A program made the position numbers and the translations under genes. Shown piece after piece: positions 56,364 through 64,000 of a stretch of 64,000 nt of DNA. Each line of letters opens with the position of its first letter. Position 1 is the stretch's first letter. Source of the stretch: Paenalicyclobacillus macrosporangiidus. Its GTDB lineage: Bacteria > Bacillota > Bacilli > Alicyclobacillales > Alicyclobacillaceae. The notes beneath the pieces are model-generated. The model was not told the DNA's origin. It saw only the letters and a program-made list of their open reading frames with translations, and made no database searches. The DNA is taken from NCBI RefSeq assembly GCF_900116805.1, contig NZ_FPBV01000005.1, positions 62,001-126,000 of the forward strand, in the 5' to 3' direction.

Positions 56364-56812
56364 ACATCGCAATCGCCAGCGATCACGCTGGATTCCGGCT
56401 GAAAGAGGCACTCAAGCAGACGCTCGACGAGTTGGCCGTGGACTACGAAGACCTGGGCACCTACGACGAAACGTCGGTCGACTATCCGGATTACGCGCGC
56501 AAGGTCGCGGAGGGCGTGGCCGAGGGCCGCTATAACCGGGGGGTCCTCGTCTGCGGGACGGGCCTCGGCATGTGCATCACCGCGAACAAGGTGCCGGGAG
56601 TGCGCGCGGTGACGGCGCATGACGTGTTCTCCGCCCGGATGTCCCGGGCGCACAATGATGCCAACGTGCTCACCATGGGGGAGCGCGTGATTGGCCCCGG
56701 GCTGGCGGCGGAAGTGCTCAAGACGTGGCTGACGACCGAGTTCGAGGGCGGGCGCCACGCTGGGCGCGTCGACAAGGTGCGCCAGGTGGAACGGGAGTAC
56801 GGAAAGGCATGA
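56360..56812 (+). CDS. rpiB: Ribose-5-phosphate isomerase B
   Basis: A 150-residue RpiB/LacAB sugar isomerase. ASDHAGFRLKE opens the protein, the catalytic Cys is in VCGTGLGMCI, and AHNDANVLTMGERVIG is the conserved C-terminal block. The GTG at 56360 overlaps the ywlE stop, and its own stop overlaps ywlG. Confidence 0.95.
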   Translation: MNIAIASDHAGFRLKEALKQTLDELAVDYEDLGTYDETSVDYPDYARKVAEGVAEGRYNRGVLVCGTGLGMCITANKVPGVRAVTAHDVFSARMSRAHNDANVLTMGERVIGPGLAAEVLKTWLTTEFEGGRHAGRVDKVRQVEREYGKA

Positions 56813-57423
56813 GGGAACCACGCGGCCCGATGGGGGACCGGGCATGGCTGGACCAGATCCGGTCGGAGCTCCGCGAGTGCCTCGACGATCTTCGGGCGGC
56901 GGCGGACCTCGGCCCGGGCCGCCTGCTGGTGGTCGGTGCCTCGACGAGCGAGGTGTGCGGCCATCGGATCGGCACGCACACCTCGGCTGAGGTGGGTCAG
57001 GCGCTGGTCGAGACCCTCTTCGACTTCGCCGCGGCGGCGGGATGCCACCTGGCATTCCAGTGCTGCGAGCACCTCAACCGGGCGTTGGTGGTGCGTCGTT
57101 CGCTCGCCGAAGCGCGCGGCTGGACGGAGGTCGCCGCTGTGCCGGTGCCCGGGGCGGGCGGATCGGTGGCGGCCCACGCGTATTTCGCGTGGCCGGACGC
57201 CTGTCTGGTGGAGCGCGTCGAGGCGGACGCCGGGCTGGACATCGGCGACACCCTCATCGGCATGCATCTCAAGCGCGTCGCGGTGCCGGTGCGCGGGCGG
57301 CGCAACCGGATCGGCGAGGCCCATGTGGTGATGGCGCGCACGCGGCCGCCGCTCGTCGGCGGATCGCGCGCCGTGTACGACGTGGAGGAGGCGCGGCGGC
57401 GCCTGTTTGGCGACATGCGTTGA
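56809..57423 (+). CDS. ywlG: YwlG/UPF0340-family protein
   Basis: A 204-residue protein of the TIGR01440 family of unknown function. Conserved features are [36 protein letters not shown] and [17 protein letters not shown]. It overlaps rpiB by ATGA and precedes glyA, the same order as in Bacillus. A later ATG at 56830 is possible. Confidence 0.92.
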   Translation: MREPRGPMGDRAWLDQIRSELRECLDDLRAAADLGPGRLLVVGASTSEVCGHRIGTHTSAEVGQALVETLFDFAAAAGCHLAFQCCEHLNRALVVRRSLAEARGWTEVAAVPVPGAGGSVAAHAYFAWPDACLVERVEADAGLDIGDTLIGMHLKRVAVPVRGRRNRIGEAHVVMARTRPPLVGGSRAVYDVEEARRRLFGDMR

Positions 57424-57473
57424 CGGTCCCGAGAAATCTGCGGCCGGGCGGGCACCCGGGAGGAGGAGACGGA

Positions 57474-58727
57474 ATGACCACATTGCACACATGGGATCCG
57501 GAAGTCGCGCGGGCGATGGAGCAGGAGCTCGGCCGCCAGCGCGCGAAGATTGAGTTGATTGCGTCGGAGAACTTCGTCAGCCGGGCCGTCATGGAGGCCA
57601 TGGGGAGCGTCTTGACCAACAAGTACGCCGAGGGGTACCCGGGCCGGCGCTATTACGGCGGCTGCGAGTACGTCGACATCGTCGAGAACCTGGCGCGGGA
57701 TCGCGTCAAACAACTGTTTGGCGCCGAACACGCCAACGTGCAGCCCCACTCCGGCGCACAGGCGAACATGGCGGTCTACTTCGCGGCCCTGCAGCCGGGG
57801 GACACGGTCCTCGGCATGAACCTCGCCCACGGCGGCCATCTGACGCACGGCAGCCCGGTCAATTTCTCCGGCCAACTGTACCGTTTCGCCGCCTACGGGG
57901 TCCATCCGGAAACGGAGCAGATTGACTACGACGAGGTGGCCCGCATCGCCAAGGAGGTGCGGCCGAAGCTCATCGTCGCCGGGGCGAGCGCGTATCCGCG
58001 CGTGATCGACTTCGCCCGCATGCGCGCCATCGCCGACGAGGTGGGGGCGATGCTCATGGTCGACATGGCCCACATCGCGGGCCTGGTGGCGACCGGCCAT
58101 CACCCGTCTCCTGTTCCGCACGCCCAATTTGTCACGAGCACCACGCACAAGACCTTGCGCGGGCCGCGCGGGGGGCTCATCCTGACGACGCAGGCGCATG
58201 CGAAGGCCATCGACAAGTCCATCTTCCCGGGCGTCCAGGGCGGTCCCCTGATGCACGTCATCGCCGCCAAGGCGGTGGCCTTCGGGGAGGCGCTGAAGCC
58301 GGAGTTCAAGGATTATTCCGCGCGCATCATCCGGAATGCGAAGGCGCTGGCCGAGGCGCTCACGGCGCGCGGCTTCCGGCTGGTGTCGGGCGGCACGGAC
58401 AACCACCTCATCCTGATTGACGTGCGCAACTTCAACTTGACCGGCAAGGAGGCGGAGCGGCGCCTCGACGAGGTCGGCATCACCGTGAACAAGAACGCCA
58501 TCCCGTTTGATCCGCAGTCCCCCATGGTCACCAGCGGCATCCGGGTCGGCACGCCGGCGGTCACGACGCGCGGCATGGACGAGCGGGCGATGGAGGAGAT
58601 CGCCGACGTGTTCCACATGACTCTCGCCTCTTCGTTCACGGAGGCGGATGCCGAGGCCGCGCGGGCCAAGGTGAAGGCATTGACGGAACGCTTCCCGCTC
58701 TACGAGGGATTGTCGTACCTGGCGTGA
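57474..58727 (+). CDS. glyA: Serine hydroxymethyltransferase
   Basis: Interconverts serine and glycine with tetrahydrofolate. The PLP lysine is in [14 protein letters not shown] (near residue 228). [28 protein letters not shown] and [13 protein letters not shown] are standard. The ATG at 57474 follows AGGAGGAGAC; 417 residues. Confidence 0.97.
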   Translation: MTTLHTWDPEVARAMEQELGRQRAKIELIASENFVSRAVMEAMGSVLTNKYAEGYPGRRYYGGCEYVDIVENLARDRVKQLFGAEHANVQPHSGAQANMAVYFAALQPGDTVLGMNLAHGGHLTHGSPVNFSGQLYRFAAYGVHPETEQIDYDEVARIAKEVRPKLIVAGASAYPRVIDFARMRAIADEVGAMLMVDMAHIAGLVATGHHPSPVPHAQFVTSTTHKTLRGPRGGLILTTQAHAKAIDKSIFPGVQGGPLMHVIAAKAVAFGEALKPEFKDYSARIIRNAKALAEALTARGFRLVSGGTDNHLILIDVRNFNLTGKEAERRLDEVGITVNKNAIPFDPQSPMVTSGIRVGTPAVTTRGMDERAMEEIADVFHMTLASSFTEADAEAARAKVKALTERFPLYEGLSYLA

Positions 58728-58844
58728 GCCCTTTGTCGCTTTCGGGCCCGCCTGGGGCGGAGGGCTCTGTCCCCGGTGCGTTGCTGCACCTGGCATGGGT
58801 CTGTCCGCCCGCGGCGGGCGGATGGCAGGAGAGGAGGAATTGCG

Positions 58845-59789
58845 GTGATTCTCATCGCCCATCGGTTGAAACCGCACGTTGTGGAGGCGCTGCGGAAGGC
58901 GTTGCCGGAGGAAGAGATTGAGGTGATGGACCGCTTCGATCCCGCCCATCCCCGCTTGGCGGAAGTGGAGATCCTGGCGGCCACCGGACCGTCGCTCACG
59001 GAGGCTGCCATCGGGGCGTGCCCGAACGTCCGCTGGCTGCACTCCATCTCGGCCGGCGTCGAGACGGTGCCGTTCCATCTCATCCGGGCGCGGGGCCTGT
59101 TGCTGTCGAACGCGCGCGGCGCGCACGGCAAGCAGATGGCTGAGCAGATCCTCGGCATGATGATCTCGTTCACCCGCGGCCTCCACTACAATGTGCGCCG
59201 TCAGTTGGAACACCGCTGGGACCACGGGTACAAGCTGGGCGAGCTGGCGGGCAGCCACCTGGTCATCGTCGGGGCAGGCAGCATTGGACGCGAGGTGGCG
59301 CGCAAGGCGCAGGCGTTCGATATGACCATCACGGGGGTGCGCCGGAACCCGGCTCCGCTGCCGGGCTTTCACCAGGTGGTCGGCGTGGACGCCTTGCACC
59401 GCGTCCTGCCGGAGGCTGACTTCGTGGTGGTCCTGACGCCATTGACCCCGGACACGTACCACCTGATTGGGGAAGCGGAATTGGCCGCCATGAAGCCGTC
59501 GGCGTTTCTCATCAACTTCGCCCGCGGGGACGTGGTGGACGAGGACGCGCTCATCCGCGCGCTGCGGGAGAGTCGCATCCGCGGGGCGGGCCTGGATGTG
59601 TTCCACAAGGAACCGCTGCCTGCGGACAGCCCCCTGTGGGACATGGAGAACGTCCTGATTTCGCCGCACAACGGCGGATGGACGCCGTCGCACGACGACC
59701 GGTTCCTTGAGGTGTTTCTCGCCAACTACCGGGCCTACCGGGCGGGGGAACCGCTGCCGACCCAGGTGGACATCGAGGCGCGGTACTGA
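58845..59789 (+). CDS. D-2-hydroxyacid dehydrogenase family protein
   Basis: A 314-residue NAD-dependent dehydrogenase. The Rossmann loop is VIVGAGSIGREVARKA, and the catalytic Arg, Glu and His are in NFARGDVVDED, the AGLDVFHKEPLP region and SPHNGGW. The short N-terminal domain resembles the GhrA/phosphoglycerate-dehydrogenase-like group. The GTG at 58845 follows GAGGAGGAA. Its substrate is not predictable; the position after glyA makes a role in serine/glycine/hydroxypyruvate metabolism possible but unproven. Confidence 0.88.
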   Translation: MILIAHRLKPHVVEALRKALPEEEIEVMDRFDPAHPRLAEVEILAATGPSLTEAAIGACPNVRWLHSISAGVETVPFHLIRARGLLLSNARGAHGKQMAEQILGMMISFTRGLHYNVRRQLEHRWDHGYKLGELAGSHLVIVGAGSIGREVARKAQAFDMTITGVRRNPAPLPGFHQVVGVDALHRVLPEADFVVVLTPLTPDTYHLIGEAELAAMKPSAFLINFARGDVVDEDALIRALRESRIRGAGLDVFHKEPLPADSPLWDMENVLISPHNGGWTPSHDDRFLEVFLANYRAYRAGEPLPTQVDIEARY

Positions 59790-59838
59790 GCGCGCGGCCG
59801 GCGGCGGTTGCCGTGGCTGCACACAGGGGGGAGCGGGC

Positions 59839-59994
59839 GTGACCTGGTGGAAATGGCTGCTGATCTTCATCGGGATGGTCGTGATTTCCGGCCTGCTGGA
59901 GCGCTGGGCGCGCGGCAAGCGCAGCTGGGCGTGGCGAGTGGTACGGGGATGCGGCAAGGTGATGGGCTGGCTGACGTATCTCATCCCGTGGTGA
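59839..59994 (+). CDS. Small membrane peptide
   Basis: A 51-residue peptide with the helix WLLIFIGMVVISGLL followed by a basic stretch (ERWARGKRSWAWR) and a second hydrophobic end. The GTG at 59839 has GGGGGGAGCGG ahead. It lies between the dehydrogenase and a convergent deacetylase. Unknown function; translation is plausible but unproven. Confidence 0.5.
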   Translation: MTWWKWLLIFIGMVVISGLLERWARGKRSWAWRVVRGCGKVMGWLTYLIPW

Positions 59995-60033
59995 TGGGCC
60001 GGCTGACCTCCCTCCTCCCTGGGTGAGGCCGGT

Positions 60034-61383
60034 CTATCGTTCGCGCCGCACCGTGCCCTGGCCGTCCCCCGGGCCGTCTTCGCGCCGGCGCGCCTCCAAC
60101 GATCCGTACCGTTCAAACAACTCCTCCCGCGTCATCCACATCAACTTCATCTCGAGCGGCTGTGCCCCGCGGCGTAGCCGCGAGAACCCCTCTGGGTGAT
60201 GCATGCCGAGCAGGAAGCTCATGTACGCCTTCAGGAAGCGGTTGGTGAACGTCGGGGGCAGGTCCTCGATGTGGAATCCGAGCATGTCCATGCCCTTGTT
60301 GATCAGCGTGATCGCGAACACCACCTCGACGTCCCGGCAGCGGGGGTCGTGCATCAGCGTCAGGGCGATGTCGTGGAAGCCTTCCCGGGCTTCCCGCAGG
60401 CCGCGCAGCAGGACGCGGGGATTTTCGGTCGCGAAGGTGATGACGCTGTCGTTTTGAAAATGGATGTCGAGGGCGATGGCGCCGTCCCGGATCACCACCC
60501 GCCCGTCCGCGTCCCGGCGCTCGCCGAGCCACCAGCGCACGAGGCCGAAGCGGAAGATGGTGTTGACGTCGCGCACGTGGTGGACGGTGGTGAAGAGATA
60601 TTCAATCACGCGCCACAACTGGATGAGCAGGCGCCGTCCCCAGGGGTAGCGGGCGTGGATGGACCGTGCCTCGACCTCCCGCCGCTGCCGGATCTGCTGC
60701 GCCTCCTCGGTTGTGACGAAGGTGTAGTTGAGCCGCTGCAGGCAGGTCAGGATGTCGGGCAGCGCCCGGATGGTGTTGAGCGGCGCTCCATCTGCGCCAC
60801 CGGCATCGTGGCAGAGCACGATGGCGCCGGGATGCGCCCCTTCTGTGACGCGGCGGGTGATGGCGGCGGCGTGATCGCCCGCGTTCCAGTCGATGGCCCG
60901 CACGGACCACAAGACGGGCGTCAACCCCAGGCGGGCCATCGCCAGGCGCTGCACCCAGTTGAACCCGCCCCAGGGCGGGCGGAACTGGGTCACGGGCCGG
61001 CCGGTGAGGGATTCGATGGTCCGCTTGGCCTCCGCCACGTTTCGCCACGAGCGGAGGGGACCGGTCAACCAGGCGTGCACATGGCGCTGCGCGTGGAGGG
61101 CGACCTGATGGCCTTCGGACACCATCCGCCGGATCAACTCCGGGTGCGCCTTCGCCCGTTCGCCGACGACGAAGAAGGTCGCCCGGACGCCGTGCTGGGC
61201 CAGGATGTCCAACACCTTCGGCGTGTAGCGAGGGTCTGGTCCGTCGTCGAACGTCAGGGCGATCACGCGCTGGTTGCGCGCGCTGCGCTTCAGCGTACCG
61301 ATGCCGATGTACTTGCATACCAACTCCGCCAGCGGCGCATACGCGACGTACACCGCGACAACGGCTGCCACCCAGATCCACAT
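60034..61383 (-). CDS. Polysaccharide deacetylase with YkoP-like C-terminal domain
   Basis: A 449-residue protein. One N-terminal membrane helix (WIWVAAVVAVYVAYAPL) is followed by a NodB domain (residues 40-220) with the metal Asp in TFDDGPDP, LHAQRHVH, RPPWGGF and VLCHDAGG. Residues 225-435 form a second domain that resembles the small YkoP protein (ERRDADGRVVIRDGA, INKGMDMLGFHIEDLPPTF). The ATG at 61383 has GGAGGACAC ahead. It probably removes acetyl groups from cell-wall or spore polysaccharide on the outer side of the membrane. The fusion is the notable point. Confidence 0.83.
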   Translation of the reverse strand: MWIWVAAVVAVYVAYAPLAELVCKYIGIGTLKRSARNQRVIALTFDDGPDPRYTPKVLDILAQHGVRATFFVVGERAKAHPELIRRMVSEGHQVALHAQRHVHAWLTGPLRSWRNVAEAKRTIESLTGRPVTQFRPPWGGFNWVQRLAMARLGLTPVLWSVRAIDWNAGDHAAAITRRVTEGAHPGAIVLCHDAGGADGAPLNTIRALPDILTCLQRLNYTFVTTEEAQQIRQRREVEARSIHARYPWGRRLLIQLWRVIEYLFTTVHHVRDVNTIFRFGLVRWWLGERRDADGRVVIRDGAIALDIHFQNDSVITFATENPRVLLRGLREAREGFHDIALTLMHDPRCRDVEVVFAITLINKGMDMLGFHIEDLPPTFTNRFLKAYMSFLLGMHHPEGFSRLRRGAQPLEMKLMWMTREELFERYGSLEARRREDGPGDGQGTVRRER

Positions 61384-61542
61384 CGGTAAGTGTCCTCCTC
61401 CAGTCTCATTCCGCCTGATACTTTACTATATCAAATATCACGGCGCGGCGGGGGCGGCGCGGGGCTCGTGATAACGTTGAAATGTTTCGTATCGATCCGA
61501 CCCTCCGCCCGAATCCCATCAAAATCGTTGTCTATCGCCTTC

Positions 61543-61571
61543 TTGACACCTTATACCCTCAGGGGTATATA
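61543..61571 (+). promoter_or_regulatory. Consensus promoter with CsoR/CstR-like operator
   Basis: TTGACA (61543-61548), a 17-base spacer and TATATA (61566-61571). The inverted repeat TATACCC-TCAG-GGGTATA (61552-61569) fills the spacer and overlaps the -10. This form, ATACCC...GGGTAT, is the operator type of the CsoR/CstR/RcnR family (copper, persulfide or nickel sensors). No such regulator is encoded nearby. Confidence 0.75.
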
Positions 61572-61650
61572 TGGAGGCAGAACCATGCAGAGCGTTCATT
61601 CAACAGCCATAAACAAGACGATCCGAGAAAACGATGGAAGGGTGATACGG

Positions 61651-62301
61651 ATGATGTTCACGACCAGCCAACAGGACGCCATTCGGACGCGTCTGGCGGA
61701 CCTGGCCCGTCCGGTGGTCATCAAGTTCTTCGAGACCAGCCTGGACTGTCCCACGTGTCCGGAGATCCGGCGGTTGTTGCAGGAAGTCGCCGATTTGTCG
61801 GATCACGTGACGCTCGAGGTGTACAATCTGTACACGGATGACGAGGAGGCCCGGCGATACGGCGTGGACAAGGCGCCGGCCATCGTGTTGACCGACGAGC
61901 AAGGTGAGAATTACGGCATCCGGTTCTATGGAGCGCCTTCCGGCTACGAGTTTGCCACGTTGCTGGAGGACATCCGGATGGTGGCCGACGGAGCATCCGG
62001 GCTGTCCGATACCACCAAGGCGCGGTTGGCCGAGCTGAAGCATCCGGTGGATCTGAAGGTGTTCGTCACCCCCACTTGCCCATATTGCCCGGCGGCTGTC
62101 CGCCTGGCGCACCAGTTCGCGTTGGAGTCGCCGCTGGTGACGGCCAGTATGGTGGAGGCGACGGAATTTCCAGAGTGGGCGAACCGGTTCAACGTGTACG
62201 GGGTGCCGAAGACGGTGATCAACGACTCCGAGGCGTGGTCGCTCGAGGGCGCGGCGCCGGAGGCGATGCTGCTCGAGCAGGTGATGCAGACCCAGGCCTG
62301 A
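61651..62301 (+). CDS. Protein disulfide oxidoreductase, two thioredoxin folds
   Basis: A 216-residue protein made of two thioredoxin/glutaredoxin units. The first holds CPTC (near residue 35) after VVIKFFETSLD, and the second holds CPYC (near residue 145) after VDLKVFVTPT; PAIVLTDEQG and VPKTVIN are the cis-Pro segments. This matches the PDO/GlrX-like family of thermophiles and AhpF-like N-terminal pairs. The ATG at 61651 follows GGAAGGGTGA. An in-frame ATG at 61585 has GGAGG but would lie only a few bases from the predicted RNA start. Regulation by a CsoR/CstR-like repressor suggests metal or sulfane-sulfur stress. Confidence 0.82.
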   Translation: MMFTTSQQDAIRTRLADLARPVVIKFFETSLDCPTCPEIRRLLQEVADLSDHVTLEVYNLYTDDEEARRYGVDKAPAIVLTDEQGENYGIRFYGAPSGYEFATLLEDIRMVADGASGLSDTTKARLAELKHPVDLKVFVTPTCPYCPAAVRLAHQFALESPLVTASMVEATEFPEWANRFNVYGVPKTVINDSEAWSLEGAAPEAMLLEQVMQTQA

Positions 62302-62429
62302 GGACCCTGGCGGAGGATGCGCGGCGGCGGGTGTGACGCGGCACCCGCTGCCGCGCCGCTGTCCCGCCTCTGTCATGCCGATCCGCGCGACACCACGCCG
62401 GGCGCTGGACACCGAAGGGAGGGGTGCGG

Positions 62430-62807
62430 ATGCCCCGCAGCAAAGAGGAAGCCTTTAACGAAATTGTGCGGCGCGTGCGGAAAGAGTGTTTCGGGAAAGG
62501 GCCGGAGCGGATTCAGACCTATTTCATCCACAACATGGCGATCTCGCTGCTCTACGGCAACCTCACGCCGACGGAGAAATTCATCAGCCAGACGCCGGAG
62601 GGGGCCGAGATGGTCCGCGCTGCCCGGACCAAGATGATCCAGCAGCGGTACGCCCAGATGGTGCCCGAGGGAATGGAGGAACTGGTGGGATCACGGCTTC
62701 TGTATCTGTTTTCCGACTTCAAGGTGGAGGCGGACATGGGGGTGTCCGTCTTCATCTTCGAGCAACCCATCCAAACGGACCATTCACATCCTCCATCTGA
62801 GCGGTAG
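62430..62807 (+). CDS. MpsC-like (DUF2294) protein
   Basis: A 125-residue soluble protein recognised as DUF2294: ERIQTYFIHNMAISLLYGNLTPTEKFI followed by the helix VRAARTKMIQQRY and the strand SDFKVEADMGVSVFIFE. In Staphylococcus a member (MpsC) belongs to a cation and bicarbonate uptake system, but MpsA and MpsB are not present here and many members stand alone. The ATG at 62430 follows GGGAGGGG. Confidence 0.72.
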   Translation: MPRSKEEAFNEIVRRVRKECFGKGPERIQTYFIHNMAISLLYGNLTPTEKFISQTPEGAEMVRAARTKMIQQRYAQMVPEGMEELVGSRLLYLFSDFKVEADMGVSVFIFEQPIQTDHSHPPSER

Positions 62808-62813
62808 GCGGGC

Positions 62814-62843
62814 TTCACAAAACTGGTCCAATCGGACTATAAT
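62814..62843 (+). promoter_or_regulatory. Promoter of the focA-fdh leader
   Basis: TTCACA (62814-62819), an 18-base spacer and TATAAT (62838-62843). The start would be near 62850, leaving about 200 bases before focA. Confidence 0.68.
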
Positions 62844-62947
62844 GATGGCGTTGTCTGTGGTGGACGCATGGTCGGGTTCCGTGCATCCGCTACGTTCGAT
62901 GCCATTTTCGCTGACTGGCCCGCCTGTAGGGTGCTGCAGGCGCGCAG

Positions 62948-62999
62948 AGCGGCGCAGGGGAAGACGTGTGTCTTCCCGCTGTGCCGCTTTTGTTTTTTC
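62948..62999 (+). terminator. Intrinsic terminator inside the focA leader
   Basis: AGCGGCGCAGGGGAAGAC pairs with GTCTTCCCGCTGTGCCGCT with a small bulge, then TTTTGTTTTTTC. It lies about 100 bases after the predicted RNA start and 50 before focA. Just upstream CGCCTGTAG and CTGCAGGCG (about 62920-62945) form a second hairpin. The arrangement suggests attenuation control of focA and the formate dehydrogenase. Confidence 0.78.
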
Positions 63000-63047
63000 A
63001 CGTGAACAGGCCAGCAGCTCTCCAGAGAAAAAGGGAGGGAGAAGAGG

Positions 63048-63866
63048 ATGAGCAATTTCTTGAAGCCTGCCGAAATCGCGGCTGCGGCGGTCCAGGCGGG
63101 CGAGGAGAAAGCCCGCGCCGCGGCGGGCAAGTTGTTGGTACTGGGTTTCTTGGCAGGGGCGTTCATCGCGTTGGGGGCTCTGTTTGACATCCGGGTCACC
63201 GCCGCGATGCCGGAGAGCGCCGGCACGTTGAAAGCGCTTGTCGGCGGCGCCGTGTTTCCAATCGGCCTCATGTTCGTCGTCATCGCGGGCGGAGAACTGC
63301 TCACCGGCAACATGATGACGCTGCCCATCGCGGTGCATGCCAAACGCGCCACACTGGGCGGGCTCGCGCGCAACTGGTTCTGGGTGACCATCGGCAACCT
63401 GGTGGGGTCCCTGTTTGTCGCGTGGGTGTTCGGCGTGGGCGCCAGGATGCTCACCACGGCGCCGTACGACAAAGCCGCCGCCGCCATCGCGGTGTCCAAG
63501 GCGACCCTGCCGTTTGTGCCGACGGTGCTGTCGGCCATCGGGTGCAACTGGCTGGTGTGCCTCGCGGTGTGGATGGCCATGGGCGCCAAAGACATCGTGA
63601 GCAAGATCTTCGCCATCTGGTTCCCCATCATGGGCTTTGTTTCCATCGGCTTCCAGCACGTCGTCGCCAACATGTTCTTCCTGCCGGCCGGTCACTTCGC
63701 CGGGGCGCCCATCACCTGGGGGCAGATTGTCGTCGAGTGGATCGGCGCGTTCATCGGCAACGCTATCGGCGGTTGGCTGTTCGTGGCGAGCGCCTACTGG
63801 TACGCGTATCTGCGCGGCGAGGCGCCCGCGCGTGAAGCTGCTCAGGGGACGCCTGCACGAATCTGA
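63048..63866 (+). CDS. Formate/nitrite transporter (FocA/NirC family)
   Basis: A 272-residue FNT channel with six helices. Family marks are the N-terminal FLKPAEIAAAAV, the first-repeat GAFIALGALF, VVIAGGELLTGNMM and the second-repeat GCNWLVCLAVWMA. The central histidine is likely in SIGFQHVVANMFF. The ATG at 63048 follows GGGAGGGAGAAGAGG. Formate dehydrogenase begins 16 bases later, so formate is the probable substrate. Confidence 0.93.
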   Translation: MSNFLKPAEIAAAAVQAGEEKARAAAGKLLVLGFLAGAFIALGALFDIRVTAAMPESAGTLKALVGGAVFPIGLMFVVIAGGELLTGNMMTLPIAVHAKRATLGGLARNWFWVTIGNLVGSLFVAWVFGVGARMLTTAPYDKAAAAIAVSKATLPFVPTVLSAIGCNWLVCLAVWMAMGAKDIVSKIFAIWFPIMGFVSIGFQHVVANMFFLPAGHFAGAPITWGQIVVEWIGAFIGNAIGGWLFVASAYWYAYLRGEAPAREAAQGTPARI

Positions 63867-63882
63867 AGGGGGACATGGACTC

Positions 63883-64000
63883 ATGGAACTGGACCTTCAG
63901 CCCAGTCTGGCAGACACCGGGACGCAGGAGATCACCGTGTACATCGACGGGGAACCTGTGCGGGTCTCCGGAGGAACCCGATTGATAGACGCCATTGCCC
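63883..64000 (+). CDS. Formate dehydrogenase alpha subunit, N-terminus only
   Basis: The first 39 residues, cut by the window end. They read into a 2Fe-2S ferredoxin-like domain (ITVYIDGEPVRVSGGTRLID), typical of NAD-linked formate dehydrogenase alpha subunits (FdhA/FdhF of Bacillus YrhE/YjgC type). The ATG at 63883 follows GAAGGGGGA. NADH-quinone oxidoreductase chain G begins similarly, but the adjacent formate channel favours formate dehydrogenase. Confidence 0.7.
   Translation, partial: MELDLQPSLADTGTQEITVYIDGEPVRVSGGTRLIDAIA

Noticed and set aside
56997-60116. Very long open frame on the minus strand opposite ywlG, glyA and the hydroxyacid dehydrogenase
   Set aside because: High GC leaves stops rare in the complementary frame; the product is Arg/His/Pro-rich without motifs, and the plus-strand genes are unambiguous.
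62850-62947. ZTP riboswitch in the focA leader
   Set aside because: GACTGGC and CCGCCTG are present but adjacent instead of being in the two separated domains of that class.

Overview
The window is high-GC DNA from an endospore-forming Bacillota, most like an Alicyclobacillaceae/Kyrpidia-type bacillus. The genus is an inference. The spore-former call rests on spo0F, spoIIR, a YhcN/YlaJ-type spore lipoprotein, rpoE (delta), ywlE, ywlG, mntP and glpX-rho-rpmE-prfA-prmC in the order known from Bacillus. The left edge cuts speE and the right edge cuts a formate dehydrogenase gene.

Layout. 0-2.2 kb: spermidine synthase, agmatinase and a YwiB-like protein. 2.3-4.0 kb: a RocR-like sigma-54 activator. 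4.0-5.8 kb, minus strand: an ABC/OLD-type ATPase plus a TOPRIM-like partner that looks like a defence cassette. 5.88-13.8 kb: three 18-bp dyads, a canonical -24/-12 promoter and the lysine-degradation operon kdd-kamA-kamB-kamC-kamD-kamE. 13.8-18.6 kb: an accessory patch with IS-end-like repeats, an orphan CRISPR array, a radical SAM protein and an M48 membrane protease. 18.7-26.5 kb: a beta-oxidation operon (FadF-type Fe-S oxidoreductase, thiolase, 3-hydroxyacyl-CoA dehydrogenase, two acyl-CoA dehydrogenases, MeaB GTPase). 26.5-31.4 kb: rpoE, pyrG, spo0F, then kal and kce inserted before fsa. 31.6-34.9 kb: the N-acetyl branch of diaminopimelate synthesis (dapH, deacetylase, and patA in convergent orientation). 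35-46 kb: glpX, rho, a radical SAM protein, an EamA exporter, rpmE, a spore lipoprotein, prfA, prmC, spoIIR and sua5. 46-50.8 kb, minus strand: a lipoprotein, an MFS carrier, a small membrane protein plus a YbjQ-family protein, and an SGNH hydrolase. 51-55.7 kb: mntP and a fixABCX-like electron-transfer operon. 55.8-60 kb: ywlE-rpiB-ywlG-glyA and a 2-hydroxyacid dehydrogenase. 60-64 kb: a polysaccharide deacetylase, a two-thioredoxin-fold oxidoreductase, an MpsC-like protein, a FocA channel and the start of a formate dehydrogenase.

The metabolic genes fit together. KamA, KamDE, Kdd, Kce and Kal take lysine through beta-lysine, 3,5-diaminohexanoate and 3-keto-5-aminohexanoate to acetoacetate and crotonyl-CoA. 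The thiolase, 3-hydroxyacyl-CoA dehydrogenase, acyl-CoA dehydrogenases, Etf/Fix proteins and FadF can process the C4 acyl-CoA and pass electrons to quinone. No crotonase or CoA-transferase is visible here. The first half of the pathway appears to be sigma-54 controlled. The second half (kal-kce) is translationally coupled to spo0F behind a near-perfect sigma-H promoter.

Recurrent structured DNA deserves attention: a family of intergenic hairpins with co-varying arms (31.4-31.6 kb and 40.96-41.18 kb), a CsoR/CstR-like operator at 61.55 kb, a 16-bp palindrome before fadF, a palindrome inside the patA promoter, and a leader with an intrinsic terminator before focA. No tRNA or rRNA gene was recognised.
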